This document shows positions 8,183 through 15,145 of a stretch of DNA of 21,442 nt, in pieces. The notes under the pieces are model-generated. The model ran no database searches. It was not told the DNA's origin and saw only the letters and a program-made list of their open reading frames with translations. The position numbers and the translations under genes were made by a program. How positions within the stretch are numbered: the first letter of the stretch is position 1; each line of letters opens with the position of its first letter. Origin of the DNA: JBFISM01 sp041608535 (GTDB lineage Bacteria > Actinomycetota > Acidimicrobiia > Spongiisociales > UBA5794); contig JBFISM010000054.1 in NCBI GenBank assembly GCA_041608535.1, forward strand, positions 1 through 21,442, read 5' to 3'.

Positions 8183-9852
8183 TCGCCGGCCGGCAGCTCG
8201 GCTTTGCTGAAAAGTGGTTGCAGGTCGGCGAGCTCGGTTCCCGCCGCCACCTGCGCCACTCCCCACGCCGGCTGTCTTGCATCCGTGTCCATTCCAAAGG
8301 CGTCGAGGATCGCCCGCGAAGTCGTCGGCAGGTATGGGGCCAATCCGGTTGCGAGTACACCGATCGCCTCGGCGGCCACGGCCAGCGTCGTCCCCGTCCG
8401 AACGAGGTCGTTCTTCGCCGTCTGCCACGGTTCCCGCTCGGAGAGGTATACGTTGACGTCCTGGGCTCCGCTCATCAGCACCTGCAGGCCCTGGCGCAAG
8501 CGCACCTCGCTCATCGCTGCGTGTGCCTCTGCCAGCCGGGACGCTACCCCGGCACTCAATTTGTCGTCGACACCATCCGGATCGACGACGGCTTGCACCA
8601 CCCCGTCGAAATACCGATGCGTCATCGACACGACCCGGTTGACCAGATTGCCCCACGTCGCAACCAGCTCCTCGTTGATCCGCCGCACCAGCTCCTCCTC
8701 CGTGATGTCCACATCGGAGTTCTCGGGGAGGTTGGCCGCCATTGCGTAGCGGATGGCATCCGGCTCGAAGACCTCGAGAGCTTCGGGGATGGTGAGCCCG
8801 ATCCCCCGGCTGGCCGACGCCTTGCCCCCCTTGAAGGTCACGTACTGATTGGCCGGGATGTTGGTGGGTAGTTGGAGACGGCCGTAGCCCATGAGCATCG
8901 CCGGCCAGATGATGGCGTGGAACGGCACGTTGTCTTTCCCGACGAAGTACACGTGCTCGGCGTCGTCGTTTTCCCACCATTCGCGCCAACGCTCCGGCGT
9001 TCCCTGGATCTGGGCCCATTCCTTGGCGGCGGACAGATAACCGATCACGGCGTCGAACCAGACATAGATGCGTTTGCCCGGTCCCAGACCGGGGACGGGG
9101 ATCTCGACACCCCAGTCGATGTCCCTCGTGATGGCCCGGTCGTGCAATCCCTCCTCGATCCAGCCGAGGGAGAAGTTGGTCACGTGCTTGCGCCATCCTT
9201 CCCGGGTCTCGAGCCACGTCTTGAGCGGCTCCGCAAAGTCGGACAGCCGCAGGTAGAAGTGCTCTGTCGAGCGTTGCTCCGGGGTGGCGCCGCTCAACCG
9301 GGAGCGCGGATCGATCAGATCGATTGGATCGAGAGTGCGGCCGCAGTTGTCACACTGGTCGCCACGGGCATCGCCGTAGCCGCAGTGAGGGCAGGTGCCA
9401 TAGACATAGCGGTCCGGAAGAAAGCGCTCTGCCTCCGGGTCGTAGAACTGCTGCGATGTCCGCTTGTCGATGTGTCCCTTCTCGTAGAGCCTGAGAAAGA
9501 CGTCCTGGGTGACGGCATGATGATTCGGGGTTCCGGTGGTCGTGAACAGATCCCAGTCGAACCCGAGGTCGTCCCAGTTGCGCTGGAACTCGTGGTGGTA
9601 GCGGTCGACGATGACCTGCGGCTCGACGCCTTCCTCCTCGGCCCGCACCGTGATGGGAGTGCCGTGCACGTCGGAACCAGACACCATCAGCACGTCGTTG
9701 CCGATCGCACGTTGAAAACGCGCATAGATGTCGGCCGGGAGGTACGCCCCGGCGAGATGACCGAGATGGCGCGACCCGCTGGCATACGGCCAAGCGACCG
9801 CTACGAGGACCTTGGTTGGATGGGGGGGCGCGGCCATCAGATCATCCACCAC
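8179..9852 (-). CDS. metG: Methionyl-tRNA synthetase
   Basis: A class I synthetase charging tRNA-Met, about 557 residues from the GTG at 9852. An ATG five codons in (9837) follows GGTGG and may be the true start. It has the HIGH-type motif RHLGH (29-32), a zinc knuckle with Cys154, 157, 167 and 170, VYFVGKDNVPFH around 301-312, and an anticodon-binding helical domain with ELVATWGNLVNRV. It lacks the C-terminal tRNA-binding domain seen in E. coli MetG. The KMSKS loop reads KASAS (344-348), losing the second lysine; I recall related actinobacterial MetRS with KFSSS-like loops, so it is probably active. First gene of the operon; divergent from the AbrB-like gene. Confidence 0.96.
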   Translation of the reverse strand: MVDDLMAAPPHPTKVLVAVAWPYASGSRHLGHLAGAYLPADIYARFQRAIGNDVLMVSGSDVHGTPITVRAEEEGVEPQVIVDRYHHEFQRNWDDLGFDWDLFTTTGTPNHHAVTQDVFLRLYEKGHIDKRTSQQFYDPEAERFLPDRYVYGTCPHCGYGDARGDQCDNCGRTLDPIDLIDPRSRLSGATPEQRSTEHFYLRLSDFAEPLKTWLETREGWRKHVTNFSLGWIEEGLHDRAITRDIDWGVEIPVPGLGPGKRIYVWFDAVIGYLSAAKEWAQIQGTPERWREWWENDDAEHVYFVGKDNVPFHAIIWPAMLMGYGRLQLPTNIPANQYVTFKGGKASASRGIGLTIPEALEVFEPDAIRYAMAANLPENSDVDITEEELVRRINEELVATWGNLVNRVVSMTHRYFDGVVQAVVDPDGVDDKLSAGVASRLAEAHAAMSEVRLRQGLQVLMSGAQDVNVYLSEREPWQTAKNDLVRTGTTLAVAAEAIGVLATGLAPYLPTTSRAILDAFGMDTDARQPAWGVAQVAAGTELADLQPLFSKAELPAGE

Positions 9853-9879
9853 GGGAAGAGGAAGCGAGCACGGCCGGGC

Positions 9880-9885
9880 ATTGTA
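9880..9885 (-). promoter_or_regulatory. Candidate -10 (TACAAT) for the metG operon
   Basis: TACAAT on the minus strand differs from TATAAT by one base. It would start a transcript near 9873, about 20 nt before the GTG at 9852. A poor -35, ATGACG at 9901-9906, lies 15 nt upstream, which is short spacing. Confidence 0.4.
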
Positions 9886-9966
9886 CCAGCGCTACACTGG
9901 CGTCATTAGGCACACGACGGTTTGGGGGACGCACGCCGTCAAAGACTCTATGTGGGATGGGAGCGC

Positions 9967-10203
9967 GTGAACATAGGAATGGTACGGAAGATCGACGATC
10001 TCGGGCGCATCGTCGTACCCGCCGAGACACGGCGGCTCTTCAACATTCATGAGGGGGACGAACTCGCGATATCGGTGGAGAACGACGCAATCGTGATCCG
10101 AAAGCTCGAAGCCGTGTGCGTGTTCTGCGGTTCCACGGATGAGGTCTCGAACTTCAAGGGCCGTGGTGTTTGTAACTCCTGCCGAGGTGAGCTGAGCGGC
10201 TGA
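9967..10203 (+). CDS. AbrB/SpoVT-type DNA-binding regulator with C-terminal zinc finger
   Basis: A 78-residue transition-state-regulator-like protein. Residues 5-47 form a swapped-hairpin AbrB domain: MVRKIDDLGRIVVPAETRR, then GDELAISVEND and AIVIRKL. The C-terminus has Cys51-x2-Cys54 and Cys69-x2-Cys72, a likely structural zinc site absent from Bacillus AbrB. It would bind DNA as a dimer or tetramer. The GTG at 9967 is chosen because GGGAG lies just before it and the extra residues from a TTG at 9922 are not domain-like; ATG at 9979 is possible. It is divergent from metG and convergent with rsmI, exactly as abrB lies between rsmI and metS in Bacillus. Autoregulation through the shared 114-bp region is plausible. 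Confidence 0.9.
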   Translation: MNIGMVRKIDDLGRIVVPAETRRLFNIHEGDELAISVENDAIVIRKLEAVCVFCGSTDEVSNFKGRGVCNSCRGELSG

Positions 10204-10230
10204 GGCCGTACCGGTAGGCAAGCCGGCCTC
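10202..10230 (+). terminator. Hairpin overlapping the stop of the AbrB-like gene
   Basis: GAGGCCG (10202-10208) and CGGCCTC (10224-10230) make a perfect 7-bp stem with a 15-nt loop starting inside the TGA stop. There is no T-run after it, so this is a terminator candidate of the U-less kind common in actinobacteria. The remaining bases to 10313 show no gene. Confidence 0.4.
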
Positions 10231-10313
10231 GGCACATCCTGGATCGACGATCGAGGGTGAGCTCAACGCGTCCAGCTTGCTGGCGACGGCCGCAGCACGA
10301 GCCGGATCGCCTC

Positions 10314-11144
10314 TCAGCCGTCCGCCTGTGAGCGGAGGGCGAGGTCATACAGGGTGCGCCGCCGCACTCCGTGAGCCGCCGCAGCGTTGCGCACCGCTGC
10401 GGACAGCGGAGTACCTGCGGCCATCTCCTCCGTCACCTGGCGCAGCGCATCGTCCATGTTCCCAGGAGTCGCCGGGACACCGGCGATGACGAGTGTGAAC
10501 TCTCCGCGCACCGAACTCGGCGGCGAGCCCGCGGCGGCTTCTGCCAGCGTGGTGTACTCGATCTCCTCGTGGAGCTTGGTGAGCTCTCGGCAGACCACGA
10601 GCGGACGATCGCCGAGCGCGTCGGCCAGATCCACCAGATCGACGGCGAGTCGCTGCGGCGCCGCGAACACGACGATGGTGCGCTCCTCGCCGGCGAGGTT
10701 CGCCAGGCGCTGCTTCCGTTCCTTGCCCTTCCTCGGGAGGAATCCCTCGAACACGAATCGATCCGCTCCCAGCCCGCTGACGGCAAGCGCCGCGGTGACC
10801 GCCGATGGGCCCGGGATCACCGTCACGTCCGCCTCCGCTTCCCGAGCAGCGGCCACGGCACTCACTCCCGGATCGGAGATGGCCGGGGTTCCCGCATCGG
10901 TGACGAGCGCAATGGTCCTCCCGTCGCGCAACCGGGCGGCCAGCTCGTGGCTGCGATGTGCCTCGTTGCCGGCGAAATACGACCGCACCGGCACCCTCAC
11001 GCCGAGATGCCGCAGCAGCGTGGCCGTGCGACGGGTGTCCTCGGCGTACACCAGATCGGCGCTGCGCAATGCCTCGCCAAGCCGTGGCGGAGCGTCGGCG
11101 AGATTGCCGATGGGCGTTGCGCACATGATCAACCGGCCGGGCAC
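10314..11144 (-). CDS. rsmI: 16S rRNA (cytidine-1402-2'-O)-methyltransferase RsmI
   Basis: A 276-residue SAM-dependent enzyme of the tetrapyrrole-methylase fold that methylates the ribose of C1402 in the ribosomal P site. It shows CATPIGNLADAPPR at the start, the AEDTRRTATLLRHLGV segment, VTDAGTPAISDPG (glycine-rich SAM site), VIPGPSAVTAALAVSGL, FEGFLPRKGKERKQRL, and VCRELTKLHEE in the C-terminal domain. The C-terminus ends in a small helical HTH-like tail. Start at GTG 11144 gives a normal N-terminus; no Shine-Dalgarno. It overlaps the DUF192 stop by 16 bp, suggesting one transcript. Confidence 0.95.
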   Translation of the reverse strand: MPGRLIMCATPIGNLADAPPRLGEALRSADLVYAEDTRRTATLLRHLGVRVPVRSYFAGNEAHRSHELAARLRDGRTIALVTDAGTPAISDPGVSAVAAAREAEADVTVIPGPSAVTAALAVSGLGADRFVFEGFLPRKGKERKQRLANLAGEERTIVVFAAPQRLAVDLVDLADALGDRPLVVCRELTKLHEEIEYTTLAEAAAGSPPSSVRGEFTLVIAGVPATPGNMDDALRQVTEEMAAGTPLSAAVRNAAAAHGVRRRTLYDLALRSQADG

Positions 11145-11503
11145 CGGTCGAGCATAGGTCGGACAGCCAGGGGGACACCTACCGTTGGAGCAGGCCACTC
11201 GACCGGGATCTCGAGGAGCCAGCCGGCTCCCGGGATGTCGACCCGAGCGCCCGGCCTCAAGCGCCTCACCTCCATGACCATTCCCGTCTCGTCGACGGCG
11301 ACGACGGCAACCGGCACCACCATGCCGAAACCGTGTACTGCGTCACCCCCGATGAGAGCGCCCAGACCAAACGGGGCCGGCCGCAGCCCACGCCAGCGGG
11401 AGACCAACGTCACGCAGGGCATCACGGGACGCCACCGCCCCGCACCGTCTCGGATCTGTAGCAGTCCCGGCTCATCACCGCGACCTGGTATCCTGTTTCC
11501 CAT
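11129..11503 (-). CDS. DUF192 family protein
   Basis: A 124-residue protein of unknown function. The match to DUF192 comes from SRWRGLRPAPFG (usually SRLRGLLGR), then AVHGFGMVVPVAVVAVDETGMVMEV (usually VHTFFMRFPIDVVFLD-G-V) and GAGWLLEIP. Several otherwise conserved residues are changed, so it is a diverged member. The frame is open to 11647. I prefer the ATG at 11503 because the preceding LLQIRDG segment aligns with the family N-terminus and because a longer start would run over the bL37 gene on the other strand. A shorter ATG at 11422 is possible. Its stop overlaps rsmI. Confidence 0.55.
   Translation of the reverse strand: MGNRIPGRGDEPGLLQIRDGAGRWRPVMPCVTLVSRWRGLRPAPFGLGALIGGDAVHGFGMVVPVAVVAVDETGMVMEVRRLRPGARVDIPGAGWLLEIPVEWPAPTVGVPLAVRPMLDRCPAG
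11489..11494 (+). promoter_or_regulatory. Leaderless-type -10 (TATCCT) for the bL37-like gene
   Basis: TATCCT ends 7 nt before the ATG at 11502, and no ribosome-binding site exists. The mRNA would start at or beside the start codon. The hexamer lies inside the first codons of the opposing DUF192 gene. Confidence 0.5.
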
Positions 11504-11585
11504 GGCCAAGGCAAAACGGAGAAAGCTGCGCGCTCGTCGGAGCAAAGCGAACCACGGCCGCCGCCCGAACGCCGGCCGCGGCTGA
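11502..11585 (+). CDS. Small basic ribosomal protein, bL37-like (actinobacterial)
   Basis: A 27-residue protein: a run of Lys and Arg (MAKAKRRKLRARR) followed by SKANHGRRPNAGRG. The SKANHG-RPNA tail matches what I recall of bL37, the small large-subunit protein first seen in mycobacterial ribosomes; that match is from memory. It would bind 23S rRNA. The gene is too short for most ORF callers and sits at the end of a much longer, non-coding frame. The ATG is preceded by a TATCCT -10 at leaderless distance. Its start codon shares CATG (11501-11504) with the opposing DUF192 start. The next 133 bp up to 11718 contain no gene, only a 14-nt palindrome near 11673-11686. Confidence 0.75.
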   Translation: MAKAKRRKLRARRSKANHGRRPNAGRG

Positions 11586-11718
11586 GTTCGCACGTTTCCG
11601 TTCTTCACCCACATCTCTTCGACCCCGTCGCGTCTGCGAACGCTCACGGCACATCATCCGGACGGCGAGGCATCGTCTCAAGACGAGCGCGCTGATGCGG
11701 ACTGTGTGACCGGACCGA

Positions 11719-13086
11719 TCAGGGAATCTCGACCGAGGCCGCCAGCCTGCGCCCGGCGTCGATCTGGTGTGCAATCACGACGACGAGACCATCGCCATCC
11801 CTGTCGACGAACACGTAGGGTCCGCGCGGTTCCGTCGGCGCTTCCTCGCCCTCCTCGAGCCGAGGGCCCGAGATCTCGACTCCCCCACCGACGGCGACGG
11901 GTTCGTTGAGATTCATCGCCCCTGCAGCGAGATCGAGGAACGCCTGCGCCACCTCCACGGTGTCTTCGACACTGTCGCCCCGGTACAGGTAGACCCACGC
12001 CACGTCGTTGCCGGAGGTGAACGTAGCGAAGTGGTCGGCGCCCCAGCCATCGACAGCTTGCCGCACCAGCCCAGGCGTTTGCGCTTCGGCGAGCAACACC
12101 CGGAGCCCCAGCTCCCCGAGAGTCCCGGTGCGATGCAAGCGATAACCGGTCAGCGCTAGCGGGCTCGGTCCAACGGGGTCATGCGGATCGTGTAGTCCCC
12201 AGCGCTCCGGATGCAGCAGATCCTCGGTGGTCAGCGGCGCAACGCCATAGGCCCGATCCAGCCCAGCGATACCACCACTCTCGACGACCGTGCGGACGAA
12301 CTCGATCCCGGCCTCGTAGGGAAATGCAAGCACGTCGGCCACCGCCGCCGGTACTCGAGCCGGCAGGGAGGCGACCGGCGCACCATCCACCACGGCGCCT
12401 ACTTCCTGCGCATAGATGAGCGAGAAATACGCTGCGTCGGCGGCGACGAGGCCTCGCAGCGCATCGGCCTCGTCGAGCAGAGCCTCGGTCTGGAACCCGG
12501 CGATCCGCTCGCTGTGCCGGTGATACTGGTCGGTCAACCCCACGACGATGGCAGCGACCGCGGCAGCCCCCTCGGTCGGAGTCGGCTCCTCGCTCGGCGT
12601 CGATATCACGATCTGGTTCTCGACGGTGTCGAAGAACCCAGCCGGTGCGGTCTCGAACGCCGGTGCGATGATGGCGCGCAGACTCTGCTGCGGATCGAGC
12701 ACGCCCAGCAGTTGGAGAAACCGAGTGTCGACTGCGAGGTCGGAGGGGTCGATGGCCCTCTGCTGACGTAGTTCCCACAGCTCATCTGCCGCTTCACGGC
12801 TCAGAAAACGGATCTCCGGCTCATCGAGGAATCGCAGGCCACGGACCAGTTCAGCCGCCCCGCGAAGATCGGCCACCCATTCGGTCAGCTCGTCGTGCCT
12901 CGAGCCGGGGACATCGTCACCGAAGCTCACCACGGCAGCCGTCGCCGGCTCCAGATCCAGCTCGATGAGAGTGGTCGACGTCGTGGTGGATGCGGTCGGT
13001 GCCGGCTCCCCGCTACTGGAGCACGCGGCTGCGGCTACTGCAAAGACCAGCGCCACGGCGGAGACGGACCGGCAACGGGCGTGCAT
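11719..13086 (-). CDS. Lipoprotein related to a putative zinc metallopeptidase family, metal site lost
   Basis: A 455-residue lipoprotein with signal sequence and lipobox ending at Cys22, then a Ser/Thr/Pro tether. Several segments resemble a large uncharacterised metallopeptidase-like group in Actinobacteria and Chloroflexi as I remember it: VRGLRFLDEPEIRFLSRE (about 82-98), GFFDTVENQIVI (150-161), FPYEAGIEFV (255-264), GLDRAYGVAPLTTEDLLHPERW (275-296) and GELGLRVLLAEA. Where that group has LVHELTH and then LVEGDAT, this protein has IVVGLTD (180-186) and LVAADAA (213-219). Both metal histidines, the catalytic glutamate and the distal glutamate would be missing. It is therefore likely a binding or scaffold protein at the cell surface. 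ATG at 13086 is chosen for the signal peptide. Confidence 0.75.
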   Translation of the reverse strand: MHARCRSVSAVALVFAVAAAACSSSGEPAPTASTTTSTTLIELDLEPATAAVVSFGDDVPGSRHDELTEWVADLRGAAELVRGLRFLDEPEIRFLSREAADELWELRQQRAIDPSDLAVDTRFLQLLGVLDPQQSLRAIIAPAFETAPAGFFDTVENQIVISTPSEEPTPTEGAAAVAAIVVGLTDQYHRHSERIAGFQTEALLDEADALRGLVAADAAYFSLIYAQEVGAVVDGAPVASLPARVPAAVADVLAFPYEAGIEFVRTVVESGGIAGLDRAYGVAPLTTEDLLHPERWGLHDPHDPVGPSPLALTGYRLHRTGTLGELGLRVLLAEAQTPGLVRQAVDGWGADHFATFTSGNDVAWVYLYRGDSVEDTVEVAQAFLDLAAGAMNLNEPVAVGGGVEISGPRLEEGEEAPTEPRGPYVFVDRDGDGLVVVIAHQIDAGRRLAASVEIP

Positions 13087-13094
13087 GGCCGCGC

Positions 13095-13100
13095 AGGCTA
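13095..13100 (-). promoter_or_regulatory. Leaderless-type -10 (TAGCCT) for the lipoprotein gene
   Basis: TAGCCT on the minus strand ends 8 nt before the ATG at 13086. No ribosome-binding site is present. This supports the start chosen from the signal peptide and rejects the 46-residue longer frame. Confidence 0.45.
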
Positions 13101-13137
13101 CCGGCTCCGCACCCGGTGCCGGATGGTTCCCAACGAG

Positions 13138-13143
13138 TACCAT
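13138..13143 (+). promoter_or_regulatory. Leaderless-type -10 (TACCAT) for the E1 alpha gene
   Basis: TACCAT ends 8 nt before the ATG at 13152, and there is no Shine-Dalgarno. It is divergent from the lipoprotein -10, 37 bp away, so the two promoters share one short control region. Confidence 0.45.
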
Positions 13144-13151
13144 TGCCGCCG

Positions 13152-14126
13152 ATGGATGGGACCCCCACCCTCGATCCTGCGGACCGGATCGAGCTCTACT
13201 CCTGGATGCGACTGACCCGCACATTCGATGACCGCATGGTGGCCATGTGGAAGCAGGGACGCGGTGTCGGCGGAACCTTCAGCGGTCGCGGACACGAGGC
13301 GATCGCCGTCGGTGCGGCGTGGGCCCTGGCCGACCGTGATGTCATCGCACCCATGCATCGCGATCTCGGTGCGTATCTGGTGCGCGGGATGACGCCCGAG
13401 CGCATCTTCTGCAACCTGCTGGGCAGGGCTACCGGGGTCACTGGTGGTCGTGACGCCAACCTGCACGGCTTGGGTGATCTCTCGCTCGGGATCATCGGAT
13501 TCGTATCCCACCTCCCCATGTCGCTTCCCGTCGCCCTGGGAGCAGCCATGGCGTTCAAACAGCGGCAGGAGCCGCGGGTCGCCCTCACCTTTGTTGGCGA
13601 CGGGGGGACCAGCAGCGGGGGATTCCACGAGACGCTCAACATGGCGTCGGTCTACCAGGCGCCGTTCGTCCTGATCGTGGAGAACAACCAATACGCCTAC
13701 TCGACTCCGCTGGAGCAACAGATGCGCGTGCCGGACATCGCCGGCCGGGCGGCGAGCTACGGGATGCCGGGGACCACCGTCGACGGCAATGACGTCGAGC
13801 AGGTGGTTGCGGCGACCGCCCGCGCCGTGGCGCGGGCCCGCAGCGGTGGCGGTCCTTCGCTCATCGAGGCGAAGACGATGCGCATGCTGGGTCACGCCAT
13901 TCACGACGGAGCGGAATACGTTCCCGACGAGCTCCTGGCCGAGTGGGAGGCAAAGGACCCAATCAGCCGGTACGGAGCCCGGCTCATCGAGCTGGGGGTC
14001 GATCCGCTACGGCTGGCCAAGATCGACTCGGATGCGTACACGCGGATCGAGACTGCCGTCAAGGCGGCCCTCGAGGCGCCGCTCCCCGACCCGGAGACCG
14101 TGCTCGAAGGGGTGTACGCCACATGA
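13152..14126 (+). CDS. Thiamine-dependent 2-oxoacid dehydrogenase E1, alpha subunit
   Basis: A 324-residue alpha subunit of a heterotetrameric E1, which decarboxylates a 2-oxoacid (pyruvate, branched-chain oxoacid or acetoin) using thiamine diphosphate and passes the acyl group to lipoyl-E2. Seen in order: LTRTFDDRM, the GRGHEAIAVG segment, APMHRDLGAYLVRG, GGRDANLHG, and the ThDP/Mg motif from GDGGTSSGGFHETLN to VENNQYAYSTP (about 153-187). The C-terminal part contains the phosphorylation-loop-like RMLGHAIHDGAEYVP. Substrate cannot be assigned from motifs alone. The ATG at 13152 gives a family-like N-terminus; the longer frame is a shadow of the lipoprotein gene. It overlaps the beta gene as ATGA. 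Confidence 0.93.
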   Translation: MDGTPTLDPADRIELYSWMRLTRTFDDRMVAMWKQGRGVGGTFSGRGHEAIAVGAAWALADRDVIAPMHRDLGAYLVRGMTPERIFCNLLGRATGVTGGRDANLHGLGDLSLGIIGFVSHLPMSLPVALGAAMAFKQRQEPRVALTFVGDGGTSSGGFHETLNMASVYQAPFVLIVENNQYAYSTPLEQQMRVPDIAGRAASYGMPGTTVDGNDVEQVVAATARAVARARSGGGPSLIEAKTMRMLGHAIHDGAEYVPDELLAEWEAKDPISRYGARLIELGVDPLRLAKIDSDAYTRIETAVKAALEAPLPDPETVLEGVYAT

Positions 14127-15145
14127 CCGGCGAGAACTTCGGGTTCAGCGAGGTGGAGCGCAGCCCCGACCGCAGGATGACTTACCTCGAGGCGATCCGG
14201 GAGGGTCTGCGGACGGCGATGCTCGCCGACGGGTCGGTTTGTGTGATTGGGGAGGACGTCGGCGGCGAGTTCGGCGGTGCCTTCAAGGTGACGGCCGGGC
14301 TCGCCGACGAGTTCGGCGACGATCGGGTGCGCAACACACCGCTGTCCGAGCTGAGCTTCGTCGGGATGGCCACCGGGATGGCGCTGATGGGTCTGCGCCC
14401 GGTGGTCGAGATGCAATTCGCCGATTTCATCTCGACAGCGTTCGACAGCATCGTCCAGTTCGCCGCAACCAATCACTATCGCTGGGGCGCACCCGTTCCG
14501 TGGGTGATTCGCGCCCCCAGCGACGGTGGAATCTCGAGCGGACCGTTTCACAGCCAGAACCCGGAGGCCTGGTTCGTGCACACACCGGGGCTCAAGGTGG
14601 TGGCGCCGGGGACCCCGGCAGATGCGAAAGGACTGCTGCTTGCGGCCATCGCCGACCCGAACCCGGTGATCTACTTCGAGTCGAAACCGCTCTACCGCTC
14701 GCTCAAGGGCGAGGTCCCCGAGGCGCCGGAGCAGGTTCCGATCGGTGTTGCCAACGTCGTCCGGGAGGGATCGGATCTGTCGATCGTCACCTACGGGACC
14801 CAGGTCCAGGAGTCGCTGACTGCGGCCGCCGAGCTGGAGGAGGAGGGTTTCGACATCGAGGTCCTCGACCTTCGCACGATCAAACCCCTCGATTGGGATG
14901 CGATCTTCGCCACCGTGCGCAAAACCGGCAAGGTCGTGGTCGTCCATTCGGCCAACCGGCTCGCCGGGGTCGGCGCCGAAGTGGTTGCCGAGGTCAGCGA
15001 GCAGTGCTTCGACGACCTCGATGCAGCTCCGGTGCGGCTGGGCGCCCTCGACACGCCCGCACCGTTCAGCCCTCCGTTGGAAGCGGCCTACCGGCCGAGT
15101 GCGAAGAAGATCGCAGACGCAGCACGGAAGCTGGCCCGCTACTGA
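14123..15145 (+). CDS. Thiamine-dependent 2-oxoacid dehydrogenase E1, beta subunit
   Basis: A 340-residue transketolase-like beta subunit that completes the E1 active site. It shows MTYLEAIREGL, VIGEDVGGEFGGAFKVTAGL with the ThDP-contacting Glu, NTPLSELSFVGMATGMALMGLRPVVEMQFADF, and FHSQNPEAWFVHTPGLKVVAPGTPADAKGLL. It ends with the C-terminal domain motifs FESKPLYRSLKGEVP and VLDLRTIKPLDW. The ATG overlaps the alpha stop as ATGA, consistent with 1:1 synthesis. No E2 or E3 gene follows: the next genes are on the opposite strand, and the last 7 bp overlap the VOC gene tail to tail. E2 and E3 must be encoded elsewhere. Confidence 0.93.
   Translation: MTGENFGFSEVERSPDRRMTYLEAIREGLRTAMLADGSVCVIGEDVGGEFGGAFKVTAGLADEFGDDRVRNTPLSELSFVGMATGMALMGLRPVVEMQFADFISTAFDSIVQFAATNHYRWGAPVPWVIRAPSDGGISSGPFHSQNPEAWFVHTPGLKVVAPGTPADAKGLLLAAIADPNPVIYFESKPLYRSLKGEVPEAPEQVPIGVANVVREGSDLSIVTYGTQVQESLTAAAELEEEGFDIEVLDLRTIKPLDWDAIFATVRKTGKVVVVHSANRLAGVGAEVVAEVSEQCFDDLDAAPVRLGALDTPAPFSPPLEAAYRPSAKKIADAARKLARY

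Noticed and set aside
7392..9217. Long N-terminal extensions of the tatD and rsmA frames
   Set aside because: The extensions are read through the preceding genes in another frame. The 4-bp overlap starts give normal family lengths.
10371..11501. Most of a 404-codon plus-strand frame opposite rsmI
   Set aside because: It is antisense to rsmI and DUF192. Only its last 27 codons, the bL37-like gene, have protein character.
11673..11686. 14-nt palindrome TCGTCTCAAGACGA as a terminator
   Set aside because: The loop would be only 2 nt and there is no U-tract. It is noted only as a palindrome between bL37 and the lipoprotein gene.
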